From NCBI GenBank assembly GCA_014804755.1, contig JAAUZE010000005.1, positions 62,001-126,000 on the forward strand: 64,000 nt of DNA. The letters are read 5' to 3'. This stretch comes from Lachnospiraceae bacterium. GTDB lineage: Bacteria; Bacillota; Clostridia; Lachnospirales; Lachnospiraceae. The notes beneath the pieces were generated by a model. The model had not been told where the DNA came from, made no database searches, and worked only from the letters and a program-made list of their open reading frames with translations. Each line of letters opens with the position of its first letter. Position 1 is the first letter of the stretch. The translations under genes were made by a program, and so were the position numbers. Shown piece by piece: positions 35,654-44,488 of the stretch.

Positions 35654-36610
35654 ATGGATAATCTCATTTTTTGCCTAAATGCAACCATACCCGTTTTTCT
35701 GTTGATGCTGCTCGGTCTTTTTTTCCGGTCCATCGGCATGTTCAAGGAACATTTTGTCAGCGTCATGAACGCCTTTGTTTTTAAGGTCGCGCTGCCCGTA
35801 CTTCTGTTTCAGGAGCTTTCCACACAAAATTTCAGTGAAGTGTGGGACGGCCGTTTTGTCCTGTTCTGCTTTATCGTGACGGTCATCTGTGTCCTGTTCA
35901 GCGCCGCCTGCTCTCTTTTATTAAGAAGCAAAGAAGCCCGCGGTGAATTTACGCAGGCTTCCTTTCGTTCCAGTGCCGCACTTCTCGGCATCAGCTTTAT
36001 TCAAAATATTTATGGCAGCGCCGGTATGGCGCCCATGATGATCATCGGCTCCGTGCCGCTCTACAATATGATGGCGGTCCTTCTTTTGGAATGTACGCGC
36101 ACGGATCGATCCTCTGAATCGAAAGACGGACGCGTACAGCTCATCAAACAGACTGTTCATGGCATTGTGACAAACCCGATCATTCTCGGTATTCTTGTCG
36201 GACTCATCTGGTCGGCATGCCGCATCCCGCAGCCCGTGATTCTCGCAAAGACCGTCCGCTATGTCGCGAATCTTGCCACGCCGCTCGGTCTGATGGCAAT
36301 GGGCGCAAGCTTTCATTTCAAACAGGCTCTCTCCATGTTAAAGCCGACGATCGCCGCTTCGTTTTTTAAGCTCGTATTGTTTTGCGCGCTCTTTCTGCCT
36401 GTTGCCGTCCATCTGGGCTACCGCAATGACAGCCTCATTTCCATCCTTATCATGCTCGGATCGCCGACAACGGTGAGCTGCTTTATCATGGCAAAAAACA
36501 TGGGACACGACGGAACACTCTCCTCAGGCGTCGTCATGATGACAACGCTGCTCTCGGCTTTTACGCTTACGGGATGGCTGTATCTGTTAAAGGTACTGGG
36601 GTTATTTTAA
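35654..36610 (+). CDS. AEC-family (auxin efflux carrier-like) transporter
   Basis: The 318-residue protein has about ten membrane helices in two halves, with the typical opening NATIPVFLLMLLGLFFR and the C-terminal SPTTVSCFIMAKNMGHD. Bacterial members move malonate, malate or similar anions. I take the ATG at 35654 because AAAGGAG precedes it; the earlier ATG at 35630 coincides with the expected transcript start. It is the last core-composition gene before the AT-rich island. Confidence 0.92.
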   Translation: MDNLIFCLNATIPVFLLMLLGLFFRSIGMFKEHFVSVMNAFVFKVALPVLLFQELSTQNFSEVWDGRFVLFCFIVTVICVLFSAACSLLLRSKEARGEFTQASFRSSAALLGISFIQNIYGSAGMAPMMIIGSVPLYNMMAVLLLECTRTDRSSESKDGRVQLIKQTVHGIVTNPIILGILVGLIWSACRIPQPVILAKTVRYVANLATPLGLMAMGASFHFKQALSMLKPTIAASFFKLVLFCALFLPVAVHLGYRNDSLISILIMLGSPTTVSCFIMAKNMGHDGTLSSGVVMMTTLLSAFTLTGWLYLLKVLGLF

Positions 36611-36710
36611 TGAAAAGCTTCTTTTCGCGTTCTTACTCAATTATTCGCCCTTGTTTTCAATGATATCTTTGTCTATGGTGTATATGATTCTTATTCTCTC
36701 CGTGCAACCA

Positions 36711-39155
36711 CTATATTCCTCTTAAATTATCTTTATTAATATTTCCTCCTAATAGTTTTTGGTTTTTCGCGTAAGAATTTAAGAGTTTTTGGGCTTGGTT
36801 CCAAGTTTTCTTTGCTGTATCATATGTTGAATCACTTATTTCTTTTTGTATTTTGTTAGATAGAACTGGAATATATACATCATTTAATAAATCTTCTACT
36901 TGCACACGTGCACGCGAGGATGATGAGCCAGTTGACAATCTAACAATTTGCTTAATCACCAACTCACTCTGAAGTATTGCACATATAACATACTTATTCT
37001 CTTCAGAAATATATGGATTATTCTTGTAAACAATCCTGTAAATTTCTTTAGACATTATTCCATAATCTTTGACTTTAGGTGCAATTGCAACACGATTAAT
37101 TCTAGGATTTATTCTTGTAAAAAGAATATCATCCTCATAAAACTTATGAAATGAGTCTCCTAATTCACTTCCCTTTACTCGTCTTATATTTGTTATACTT
37201 CCTGTTTGAGGTGATATATCTGGAACTTCAAGATAATTATATACAATATTGCTATTCACATTAACATTTTCATTATCTATTGTACAAACATCTGCAAGTG
37301 GTATAACTTCACTATATAACTGTTCTAACTTCTTTTTATCTAATTTATTCAGCAAATAATTTGCATCTATTCGATATCCAGATAAATGTTTTTGTTCAAT
37401 CCAACCACCCTCACCTTCGTTTGAAGTTGTTTTTACGCCCACAAAAACTTCATTCATCATATACTCGAATTCTTGTAAGTCATTTCTATCTGTTTGCTTA
37501 TATACCTTCTTTCCTTGTTCATACCCTATTTCATTCACCTTTCCCAAAAAAACATATCTAGGGCTAGAATATTCTTCTACATCACTCTTTTTTCTCAGTC
37601 CCAAAATGCATGTTTTTGAAACAGATCCTCCAAATGGAATAAACGCTCCCTCTGGTAATGAAATACTTAATAATAAATCTACTTTAGAAAGCAACCATTC
37701 CCTAAAATACAGATATTTTTTATTATTTAGCAGACCTTCGGGTAATACGATAAATAAATCACATCCAGATTTCAACGCTCTGATACTCTTTTCGACAAAT
37801 AAAATATCTAATTCTTCACTGTCTTTTCCATACCCTAATTCATATTTTTCTAAAACATCCTTAAATCCATATGGTATTGTAAATGGTGGATTTGCAAGTA
37901 TCAAATCAAAATAATCATCTGGAAGTTTGTCACTACTAAGCGTATCCCCTTGATAGATATTATTCCATCCATCTCCATGCATAATCAGATTAATCTTGGC
38001 CAAAACATGTAAATCGTAGTCTGCTTCATGTCCCCACAAACACTTTTCAACCAATGTCTTAAATTTATTGTTGCTTTCTACTTCTGAATATCCCATAGTA
38101 TTAATTTTGGTGTTTACATGATTAAAAGCCTGGATTAGGAATCCACCTGAACCACACGCGGGATCTAATATAATATCGCCAATGGACGGATCAGCGAATT
38201 TAACCATAAAATCAACTATTTCCCTCGGTGTAAAATATTGATCAAATTCACCTCGTAATGTACTTTTTAAGAATATCTCATAAACAGTGCCTTTTATGTC
38301 ATCACCAGTACCTAAAAAGGAAAATGCCTCAAGATTTTTTATGATATGGCTAATACATAATTCGTCTATTATTAGTATTTTTTCGTTCTCATCTGTATAT
38401 ATATTGGGATATTTTTGTTTTGCATCTTCAAATAATCGTTTAAATATTTCAATTTCTGCAACGGAATTAACTTTTGCTGCTGAAGAGATATATTCACTGC
38501 TAAAACGATTATTTCCCTCATTTGCCCGAACTCGTCTCTCCTCATTCATTTTAATAAGCAATATTTTGGTCATTTCTCTAAATGATTGATCACTTCTTAT
38601 TAGCCCTCTTTTTTCAATTATATCTTTGCAATCTTGTATTACTTTATATAGTTCCTTAGAATTATGTAAAGTAAATAAAACACTTTCTACTTCTCGTAAC
38701 TCTACGTCTTTAAGTGCTGGCTTTTTTGCTTTATCAATTGATCTTAGAAGTTGCGCTTTAGTCGGTATTTCAGCACTTCTTCTTCCAGTATACGTATCTG
38801 TTACGACACTATCAATTCCATTAGTCACAATACCGTACATCGCCTGCGGTGTATCTATCAGTTTAGCATAACTCACAACCTGTAAAACATCTTTTTCTGC
38901 TAACGATTTACTTGGATTCTTTGCATCTATTACAACTTCGACTTTTCCATTTATTAATATCTCTATATCAGAAAATACTGTAGTTTTCTTTGTTCCTATA
39001 TGAACTTCTATTCCATTTTCGAACCTTAATTCATCTTTTGAATATCCTAATTCTTGTAGAAACGGTAACAAAACTTTAATTTTCATATCCTCTTCAGATT
39101 TTACCGACACCGCAAAATTCGTAACATGTTCCATACACCACTGTTTAATATTCAT
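36711..39155 (-). CDS. Single-chain nuclease-like / N6-adenine methylase / specificity protein
   Basis: The 814-residue protein joins three restriction-modification parts. Residues 1-140 resemble the HsdR N-terminal nuclease fold (D63, D77-x-K79, Q92-x3-Y96; the usual Glu of ExK is Asp). Residues about 170-600 are an HsdM-type methylase with motif I DPACGSGGF (331-339) and motif IV NPPF (422-425). Residues about 620-814 look like one HsdS half: a target-recognition domain with DDILFTRINPRINRVA and a coiled-coil tail. There is no helicase. This resembles type IIG/IIB designs more than type I. The start at 39155 has AAAGGA 8 nt upstream and overlaps the HEPN gene by 11 nt. Codon use is strongly AT-biased. 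Confidence 0.85.
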   Translation of the reverse strand: MNIKQWCMEHVTNFAVSVKSEEDMKIKVLLPFLQELGYSKDELRFENGIEVHIGTKKTTVFSDIEILINGKVEVVIDAKNPSKSLAEKDVLQVVSYAKLIDTPQAMYGIVTNGIDSVVTDTYTGRRSAEIPTKAQLLRSIDKAKKPALKDVELREVESVLFTLHNSKELYKVIQDCKDIIEKRGLIRSDQSFREMTKILLIKMNEERRVRANEGNNRFSSEYISSAAKVNSVAEIEIFKRLFEDAKQKYPNIYTDENEKILIIDELCISHIIKNLEAFSFLGTGDDIKGTVYEIFLKSTLRGEFDQYFTPREIVDFMVKFADPSIGDIILDPACGSGGFLIQAFNHVNTKINTMGYSEVESNNKFKTLVEKCLWGHEADYDLHVLAKINLIMHGDGWNNIYQGDTLSSDKLPDDYFDLILANPPFTIPYGFKDVLEKYELGYGKDSEELDILFVEKSIRALKSGCDLFIVLPEGLLNNKKYLYFREWLLSKVDLLLSISLPEGAFIPFGGSVSKTCILGLRKKSDVEEYSSPRYVFLGKVNEIGYEQGKKVYKQTDRNDLQEFEYMMNEVFVGVKTTSNEGEGGWIEQKHLSGYRIDANYLLNKLDKKKLEQLYSEVIPLADVCTIDNENVNVNSNIVYNYLEVPDISPQTGSITNIRRVKGSELGDSFHKFYEDDILFTRINPRINRVAIAPKVKDYGIMSKEIYRIVYKNNPYISEENKYVICAILQSELVIKQIVRLSTGSSSSRARVQVEDLLNDVYIPVLSNKIQKEISDSTYDTAKKTWNQAQKLLNSYAKNQKLLGGNINKDNLRGI

Positions 39156-39756
39156 AACTACCATCCTTTCGTAATTCTACGAGTATTTCTTTCATAAATA
39201 TATAGTTACTGAGTATTGCACGTCCCGAATCACTTAATTTGGTCAAATCTATATTTCTAATCCAAAATTCACTATCCTTTTCAATAATACTATTTGGTAA
39301 CAATTCGATGATATCCGAATTTCTAAAATTTATTTGTAAAATATTATGTGCCAATTTATTTCTCATGCTAATCAAACATAAGAAACTTTCATGTGAAAGA
39401 AATGTTAATTGTTTTTTTATCTTTGAAAGAATATCAAATGAAAAATTACTAATCACTTTTTCCTTTCTATCTATTCTAATTATTTGATTAATTGTAAGTT
39501 TTTTTATTAACATCTCTTCATCATATCTGTTTGCTTCTTGATGAACCGAATATGTATCATATTCTATATATTTTGTTACGCTACCTAGCCATCCTACATA
39601 ATACGCAATTCTGTTTTTTATGGCACTATCCATACTATTCCATTCTTTTGAAAAAATATCTCGAATGCAGTTTTCAAAAGCATTATACAGCACAAGGAAT
39701 TTGTAAATTATTAGTGCATCCACTTTTTCTTGCGCCTCTAAAGAGCTGTTTATCAT
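39145..39756 (-). CDS. HEPN-family protein, likely ribonuclease (MAE_28990/18760-like)
   Basis: The 203-residue protein is mainly helical and carries R132-NKLA-H137, the R-x4-H motif of catalytically active HEPN ribonucleases, in the context SMRNKLAHNI. The opening KFLVLYNAFENCIRDIF fits the MAE_28990/MAE_18760 HEPN group, which sits beside restriction genes. Such proteins commonly act as toxins or effectors that cut RNA when infection is sensed. It starts at 39756 with AGGAAG 7 nt upstream, 11 nt after the DUF262 gene, and overlaps the methylase gene. No separate antitoxin is visible. The family call is from memory and needs a profile search. Confidence 0.75.
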   Translation of the reverse strand: MINSSLEAQEKVDALIIYKFLVLYNAFENCIRDIFSKEWNSMDSAIKNRIAYYVGWLGSVTKYIEYDTYSVHQEANRYDEEMLIKKLTINQIIRIDRKEKVISNFSFDILSKIKKQLTFLSHESFLCLISMRNKLAHNILQINFRNSDIIELLPNSIIEKDSEFWIRNIDLTKLSDSGRAILSNYIFMKEILVELRKDGSYEY

Positions 39757-39767
39757 TTGTATACTTC

Positions 39768-40886
39768 CTAACTATTCATTATATAGTTCACACGTTTTAT
39801 TCTCAAATTAACATTTGTAGTCGTAGAAGGAGATTTCTCAAGCGACATCACTATTTCCGAATCCTCCTCTATCTGCTTGCTCTTCTCCAATAATTTTTTA
39901 GGATTTAAAACAGCAAAATGTATACATGCATCAACTAAATATTGTTTTGCAGGATTTTCCGAAAATCTTATCATCAATTGAATAGTCTGTTCAATAATAG
40001 TAATAATGTCTCTCTCTTGTATTTCAATCTCTTTGTTTTGCAATTTATATAATACATTATTAATCATCTCTCGCGGTCGTGAATTATATCCTTTAACCAC
40101 ACTAGTATCATCATCTGTGCATACGAAGTATGCAACGCTTCTATAAAACCTCCCATAATCTTCATATCTTTTTATATCATTAGGAGTAAATACCAACTTA
40201 TACTGCTCCGTCTCAACATTTGCCTTTACATAATCTTCTATTATTTTTAACGTCTCCGAACGATAAACCGCCTTCCTAATTTCATTTACCTTAAGTTTTT
40301 CAGCACCTTTATTAAGTCTCGAAAAAATATCATATTTAGTAAATTCTGGCGAATTAGCAGTGATCACATAAATATCTAATACAGATGATAGCATTTCATT
40401 TGTAAGTACTGAATGCTCTGTTTGTATTGTTGAAAAAGTTTGATTGCCGAACCAATCTTTATAATACTCTAAAGATTTTTCTTCTAACTTAAAACTATTT
40501 TGAATGAATTTTTCAATCGTTGATAAGCGTTGTTTTCCATCCACGACTTCATAACTATTTTCTTCAAGAATATTTTCACCCGGAATTTCTACCACATATA
40601 CTGGCGGTATTATAATCCCCATAAAAAGTGATTCAATAAACGCCGTTTGCTTTGATTTATCCCAAATCACATTTCTTTGATATTCCGGACTTAATAACAG
40701 TTTTTTACTCTGTATTTTCTGGTAAATTTCTAAAATAGACCATGTTTGTTTTACAATTTTGGTTGCATCCAGCAACTCTCGCTTTTTTTCAAACTCATCT
40801 TCAGCCAATTTTTCTTCCGATTCAACATTCTCATTTTCTGCCAATTGAATATTTACATCATACTCTACTTCTTTTATTTCATCCAT
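39768..40886 (-). CDS. DUF262 (GmrSD N-terminal-like, ParB-fold) protein
   Basis: The 372-residue protein has the DUF262 signature: SPEYQRNVIWDKSKQTAFIESL (about 66-87) and the ParB-like motif DGKQRLSTI (116-124), with DIFSRLNKGAEKL further on. DUF262 domains are nucleotide-hydrolysing modules found in the GmrSD type IV restriction enzyme and in phosphorothioate-linked defence. The usual C-terminal HNH nuclease domain (DUF1524) is missing, so an effector must come from another chain, plausibly the HEPN protein. The start at 40886 lies 9 nt after AAGGAG; an ATG at 40919 lies upstream of that site. It heads the island operon. Confidence 0.85.
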   Translation of the reverse strand: MDEIKEVEYDVNIQLAENENVESEEKLAEDEFEKKRELLDATKIVKQTWSILEIYQKIQSKKLLLSPEYQRNVIWDKSKQTAFIESLFMGIIIPPVYVVEIPGENILEENSYEVVDGKQRLSTIEKFIQNSFKLEEKSLEYYKDWFGNQTFSTIQTEHSVLTNEMLSSVLDIYVITANSPEFTKYDIFSRLNKGAEKLKVNEIRKAVYRSETLKIIEDYVKANVETEQYKLVFTPNDIKRYEDYGRFYRSVAYFVCTDDDTSVVKGYNSRPREMINNVLYKLQNKEIEIQERDIITIIEQTIQLMIRFSENPAKQYLVDACIHFAVLNPKKLLEKSKQIEEDSEIVMSLEKSPSTTTNVNLRIKRVNYIMNS

Positions 40887-40907
40887 ATACATATTCTCCT
40901 TAAAAGT

Positions 40908-40936
40908 ATTATAGAACATATGTTCTTATTTTGCAA
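40908..40936 (-). promoter_or_regulatory. Promoter of the defence operon with LexA-like palindrome
   Basis: On the minus strand TTGCAA (40931-40936) and TATAAT (40908-40913) are 17 nt apart. The spacer holds the perfect palindrome AGAACATATGTTCT (40913-40926), whose core GAAC-ATAT-GTTC fits the Gram-positive SOS box GAAC-RNRY-GTTC. A repressor bound here would block RNA polymerase. LexA is the obvious candidate; another repressor is possible. Confidence 0.75.
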
Positions 40937-41671
40937 ATACTATTTTATAATAGATTCTACAAAAATACCGAATGTATTTATATATAATATATTATCACAT
41001 TTTTTCTTAGCTTTCTATAAAAATCTACTCAAATACCATACTATACATTAGCTATATAACAACTTATAAATTGATTTAATGACATTGACAGAAATCACAA
41101 ATGTTTAAATGTCGATTAACGACATGAAGTATCCCCTCCATCCAACCCGCAAAATCCCGGTAAATGCAACTTAATCCAGTTTCAAAACATCTTCCTAACA
41201 CATAGGGAGCATCGTCCATGCTTCTACTTTCCCCATCGCCTACTTAGAAGATAAATTCCACATTATTAACACAGACATAACCATACAATGATATATCCAC
41301 AATACCAAAATTGTAAAATCTATAAATGGAATAAACGGACCAAAACAAACTGTGTTTGCAATTTGATATATATCTTCCATATGATACTGAATTCTATAGA
41401 TAACGAGATAATGTAAAGGGCGACCTATTTTACCATCCCCTCTCCATCGACCTTTCCACTAAAAATAAATTATTTTTTATTTTCATACTTTTTCTTTTAA
41501 TACAATAACCGCTTGTAACCCAAACTTCAAGATTTACACCAAGGACCACATACTGATTAAAACAAAAAAAATGCATGGCAGATAAACAGATTAGCACAAT
41601 TTTGCCACACATTTTTAGTCATTATACATCTTTCTGAGATTTTAAAGGATCTTTGCGCAAAATCCATTCGC
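40937..41671. other. AT-rich intergenic stretch without a recognisable gene
   Basis: These 735 bp contain no frame longer than about 60 codons with a ribosome site, and no RNA gene I recognise. A short inverted repeat, ATGTCG/CGACAT (41109-41125), is present. Base composition is like the adjacent island, so it may be decayed island DNA. Confidence 0.6.
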
Positions 41672-42433
41672 TTACTTAAGGTCCTGCTGTCTTTTTTTCG
41701 CGAACAAAAACACGGACACAATAAACACAACGACTGTATACGCCATAACGATCAGCATATGAGAAGCAAGCCCGCTCATCTCGCCGCGCACGGCCCCCCT
41801 TGCCGCTTCCACTATATGATAAAACGGAAGCGCTTCGCAGATGTGCTTAAAGCCGCCGCTTAAACTCCCTACGTTCATCCAGATACCGCCCAGTATCGCC
41901 GATACGGATATGATCACAGAGCATAGCCCCGGCGCCGCCTTTTCGCTGAAAACCGTTCCGAACAGCAGCCCGAAGCTGATAAAAAGGAAATCTGCCGGGA
42001 GCAGCACCATCAACGCCAAAAGCATTCTGCCGATCACAAACGAATACCCCGTTACCGCACCGATGACGACCGAGACCGTATAAGTGATCACGCTTTGCAA
42101 AACAGCGATCACCAGGATCGGTAAAATATAACCGATGATAAACTCCGCCGCCGTCATCGGAGACGCATACAGGCGCAGCAAAAACGCACTGCTCCTGTCC
42201 TTCGCAATCTGCAAGCAGGTAAACAGCATCACAAAGGTCAGTCCGAACACGGCAATCCCGCTTGATAAATAATCGATCCGAAAGATTACCATATTCGCCT
42301 CAGCCGGAATATTTTCATTCAAAACCGTCATAATGGCAAGCATTACCAACGGAAATCCCAGGCAAAAAATATAACTGATCGGATCCCGCAATAATTCTTT
42401 TGCATTTCTATCCGCAAAAACAACTGCCTTCAT
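41672..42433 (-). CDS. ABC-2 type transporter permease
   Basis: The 253-residue protein has six membrane helices in the ABC-2 layout (short cytoplasmic N-terminus, first extracytoplasmic loop about 38-50, and a PFYHIVEAARGAVRGE segment before the last helix). It pairs with the ATPase 102 nt upstream in an exporter whose substrate is unknown. The LytTR-DUF3021 context implies control by a LytTR regulator. Confidence 0.88.
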   Translation of the reverse strand: MKAVVFADRNAKELLRDPISYIFCLGFPLVMLAIMTVLNENIPAEANMVIFRIDYLSSGIAVFGLTFVMLFTCLQIAKDRSSAFLLRLYASPMTAAEFIIGYILPILVIAVLQSVITYTVSVVIGAVTGYSFVIGRMLLALMVLLPADFLFISFGLLFGTVFSEKAAPGLCSVIISVSAILGGIWMNVGSLSGGFKHICEALPFYHIVEAARGAVRGEMSGLASHMLIVMAYTVVVFIVSVFLFAKKRQQDLK

Positions 42434-42535
42434 TCCATGTACTCCTCTTCACCTAAAACACAAGTTCCTATTTTGCGTTCTTTCCAGTCACAAAAGCAAG
42501 ATCTCTGCACCTTGTCTCATTTTTCAGACCACCCC

Positions 42536-43270
42536 TCATCCCACGCTTTCCTGATCTGCGATCGCAATAAACGCTTCTTCCAACGTGTCCTTTCCCGTCT
42601 CCGCCTTCAATTCCTCCACGGTACCAAAAGCTTTGACCACGCCGGTCATCATGACCGCCACATGATCGGAAAGTGCCTCCACTTCCTCCATATAATGTGT
42701 GGTAAGTACGATCGTTACACTGCCTTTTAAGCTTTCGATCACTTTCCAAAGCTCCCGCCTTGCAAGCACATCCAAGCCAAGCGTCGGCTCGTCCAGATAA
42801 AGAATTTGGGGCTGTGTGATCAGCGCCATCGCAATACTCAAACGCCGCTGCCAGCCACCGGATAAGAGCTTTGCCTTTTTTTCCGCAATCTCCGTCATGC
42901 CGCACTGATTGATCAATGCGTCTGACCGGGTCGAAGCATCCGCCTTGGACGCTCCGTAGATACGCGCCATGAGCTGCAGATTTTCCCGTACCGTCAAATT
43001 GGGGGCAACCGCCGTTTCCTGCGGGGATAGGTTGCTGTTTTTCTTAACCTCTGAAAGCGCCCCCGCAATGCCGCTCCCCATCACATAAGCGTCCCCTCCC
43101 GTCGGTTTGCTCAAGCCCGTCAGCATGCGGATTGTCGTCGTCTTACCCGCACCGTTTACGCCGAGCAGCGCAAACAGCTCTCCCTTTTCGATGGAGAAAG
43201 AAATATGATCCACTGCCCGCTTCGTTCCGAAATCTTTTACCAGATCCTTGATCTCCACTGCATATTCCAT
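42536..43270 (-). CDS. ABC transporter ATP-binding protein
   Basis: The 244-residue protein has Walker A GVNGAGKTT, signature LSGGWQRRLS (Trp instead of the usual Gln) and Walker B ILYLDEPTLGLD, as in daunorubicin-type drug exporters. Its gene starts 2 nt after the DUF3021 stop, so the two are tightly coupled. Confidence 0.93.
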   Translation of the reverse strand: MEYAVEIKDLVKDFGTKRAVDHISFSIEKGELFALLGVNGAGKTTTIRMLTGLSKPTGGDAYVMGSGIAGALSEVKKNSNLSPQETAVAPNLTVRENLQLMARIYGASKADASTRSDALINQCGMTEIAEKKAKLLSGGWQRRLSIAMALITQPQILYLDEPTLGLDVLARRELWKVIESLKGSVTIVLTTHYMEEVEALSDHVAVMMTGVVKAFGTVEELKAETGKDTLEEAFIAIADQESVG

Positions 43271-43272
43271 TG

Positions 43273-43761
43273 CTAATTTCCTCCCTCCGCAGCCTCCCGC
43301 GCCAAAAGCTGCTCATTGATACGCGCGACTTCCTTTCTGCAAACAATGATCTGACAGGTCCATGTTACCGTATAAGTAACAAGCATCCCTAAAAACACGC
43401 AGATAAATGAGATCCAATATCTGCCAAGTCCCCAACAGAAGATACTGACCGGCACCCATACGCACGCCGTCAGTACAAAATGCACGACCGCCTGCCGAAC
43501 CATGCTCCATTTTGCAATGTCCATGATAACGGAACAGGCTCCGAACGCAAATCCGATCAGACCGCAGAGCAGCGTCTGTACCATGAGCGCCATAAACAGA
43601 TTCTCAAAATGCGCCGCATATTCCGGAACAAGATCCGGAAGCGTCTGCTTATCCCCCGTTATCCTGACCATACTCATTGTTTTCGCCATTAAAATAAGCA
43701 CATTGACCGTCACGCAGGCTGTAAAACTGACCGCGCCGCGCCATAAACATTTTTTCCACAT
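43273..43761 (-). CDS. DUF3021 membrane protein
   Basis: The 162-residue protein has four membrane helices and a charged C-terminal tail. DUF3021 genes regularly sit next to small LytTR regulators, where the membrane protein is thought to hold or inhibit the regulator. Here it lies 70 nt after the LytTR gene and 2 nt before the exporter ATPase gene, so it probably links regulator activity to membrane state. Confidence 0.85.
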   Translation of the reverse strand: MWKKCLWRGAVSFTACVTVNVLILMAKTMSMVRITGDKQTLPDLVPEYAAHFENLFMALMVQTLLCGLIGFAFGACSVIMDIAKWSMVRQAVVHFVLTACVWVPVSIFCWGLGRYWISFICVFLGMLVTYTVTWTCQIIVCRKEVARINEQLLAREAAEGGN

Positions 43762-43831
43762 CGGACTGCCATCTCCTTTTTATGATTTGTCTCTCTGTTC
43801 GCTGCGTTTCCTCATTTTTATCACTTCCGCT

Positions 43832-44275
43832 TTATTGTTTCCGCACCAGGCTGTCCCTGATCCGGCTCACATAACGTCTGGACACATATGTCTCAATATC
43901 CCCCTGCAGATACATATGAATCGTTCCGGAAATACTCGTATCCATTCGCCGTATTTTTTTAGCGTTCACGATTTCCGAGTTGGAAATTCGGACAAACTGC
44001 TTCTTTAGCGTCTCCTCCAGTTCATACAGCCTTACCCGCACAAGATAGGTCGCATCCGCTGTCTGTGCGTACACACGCTGTCTGCTCGCATAAAAGCGAA
44101 TCACCTCATTTCGCATGATCTGCACAGCGTCCCCGTCTTCATAAACCGTGATTTTTTCATTCACAGCCTCGGCGATGACTGCCTTTAGCTCCGCAAGTTC
44201 TCTTGTTTTTTTCGCTCCGCAAATGACAATCTCCGGTTCTTCGTATTTCTCGTGAATCCAAAAAGATATTTTCAT
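43832..44275 (-). CDS. LytTR-family DNA-binding regulator (single domain plus short N-terminus)
   Basis: The 147-residue protein has a C-terminal LytTR domain (about 45-147) with the pattern IRFYASRQRVYAQT, YELEETL, FVRISNSEIVNAKKI and VSRRYVSRIRD. There is no receiver domain, so it is not a classical response regulator. The start at 44275 has GGAGGG 6 nt before it. It heads an operon with DUF3021 and an ABC exporter, and its promoter holds two LytTR-type direct repeats, which points to autoregulation. Confidence 0.92.
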   Translation of the reverse strand: MKISFWIHEKYEEPEIVICGAKKTRELAELKAVIAEAVNEKITVYEDGDAVQIMRNEVIRFYASRQRVYAQTADATYLVRVRLYELEETLKKQFVRISNSEIVNAKKIRRMDTSISGTIHMYLQGDIETYVSRRYVSRIRDSLVRKQ

Positions 44276-44355
44276 TTTGATCCCTCCGCATATCACAAGT
44301 TCCGCTTGCGACACTGCACCTTCTTAACCTATCACAAAATTTCCGTGTTGTATCC

Positions 44356-44394
44356 ATTGTAACGATAAACGGTCGTTTTGCAAAGATAAACGGT
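44356..44394 (-). promoter_or_regulatory. LytTR operator (two direct repeats) over the promoter
   Basis: On the minus strand ACCGTTTAT occurs twice (44386-44394 and 44365-44373), 12 bp apart. Both copies fit the published LytTR half-site form [TA][AC][CA]GTTN[AG][TG]. The promoter TTGCAA (44378-44383) and TACAAT (44356-44361, 16-nt spacer) is interleaved with them. Confidence 0.8.
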
Positions 44395-44413
44395 CGGCGC
44401 CGAAGCCGCGGCA

Positions 44414-44456
44414 CAAAAATCCCCGTCACAGAGATCGCTTACTCTGCAACGGGGTT
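44414..44456 (-). terminator. Terminator of the VTC-DUF4956-surface protein operon
   Basis: On the minus strand CCCCGT and ACGGGG close a hairpin with an inner GCAGAG/CTCTG stem (44421-44454), followed by ATTTTT. Confidence 0.8.
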
Positions 44457-44488
44457 GTAAAAACACAATCCGTTTCTTTTCTATTTGC

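Noticed and set aside
41430..41612. A 60-residue minus-strand frame in the intergenic desert
   Set aside because: It has no ribosome site, no family match, and AT-rich DNA gives such frames by chance.
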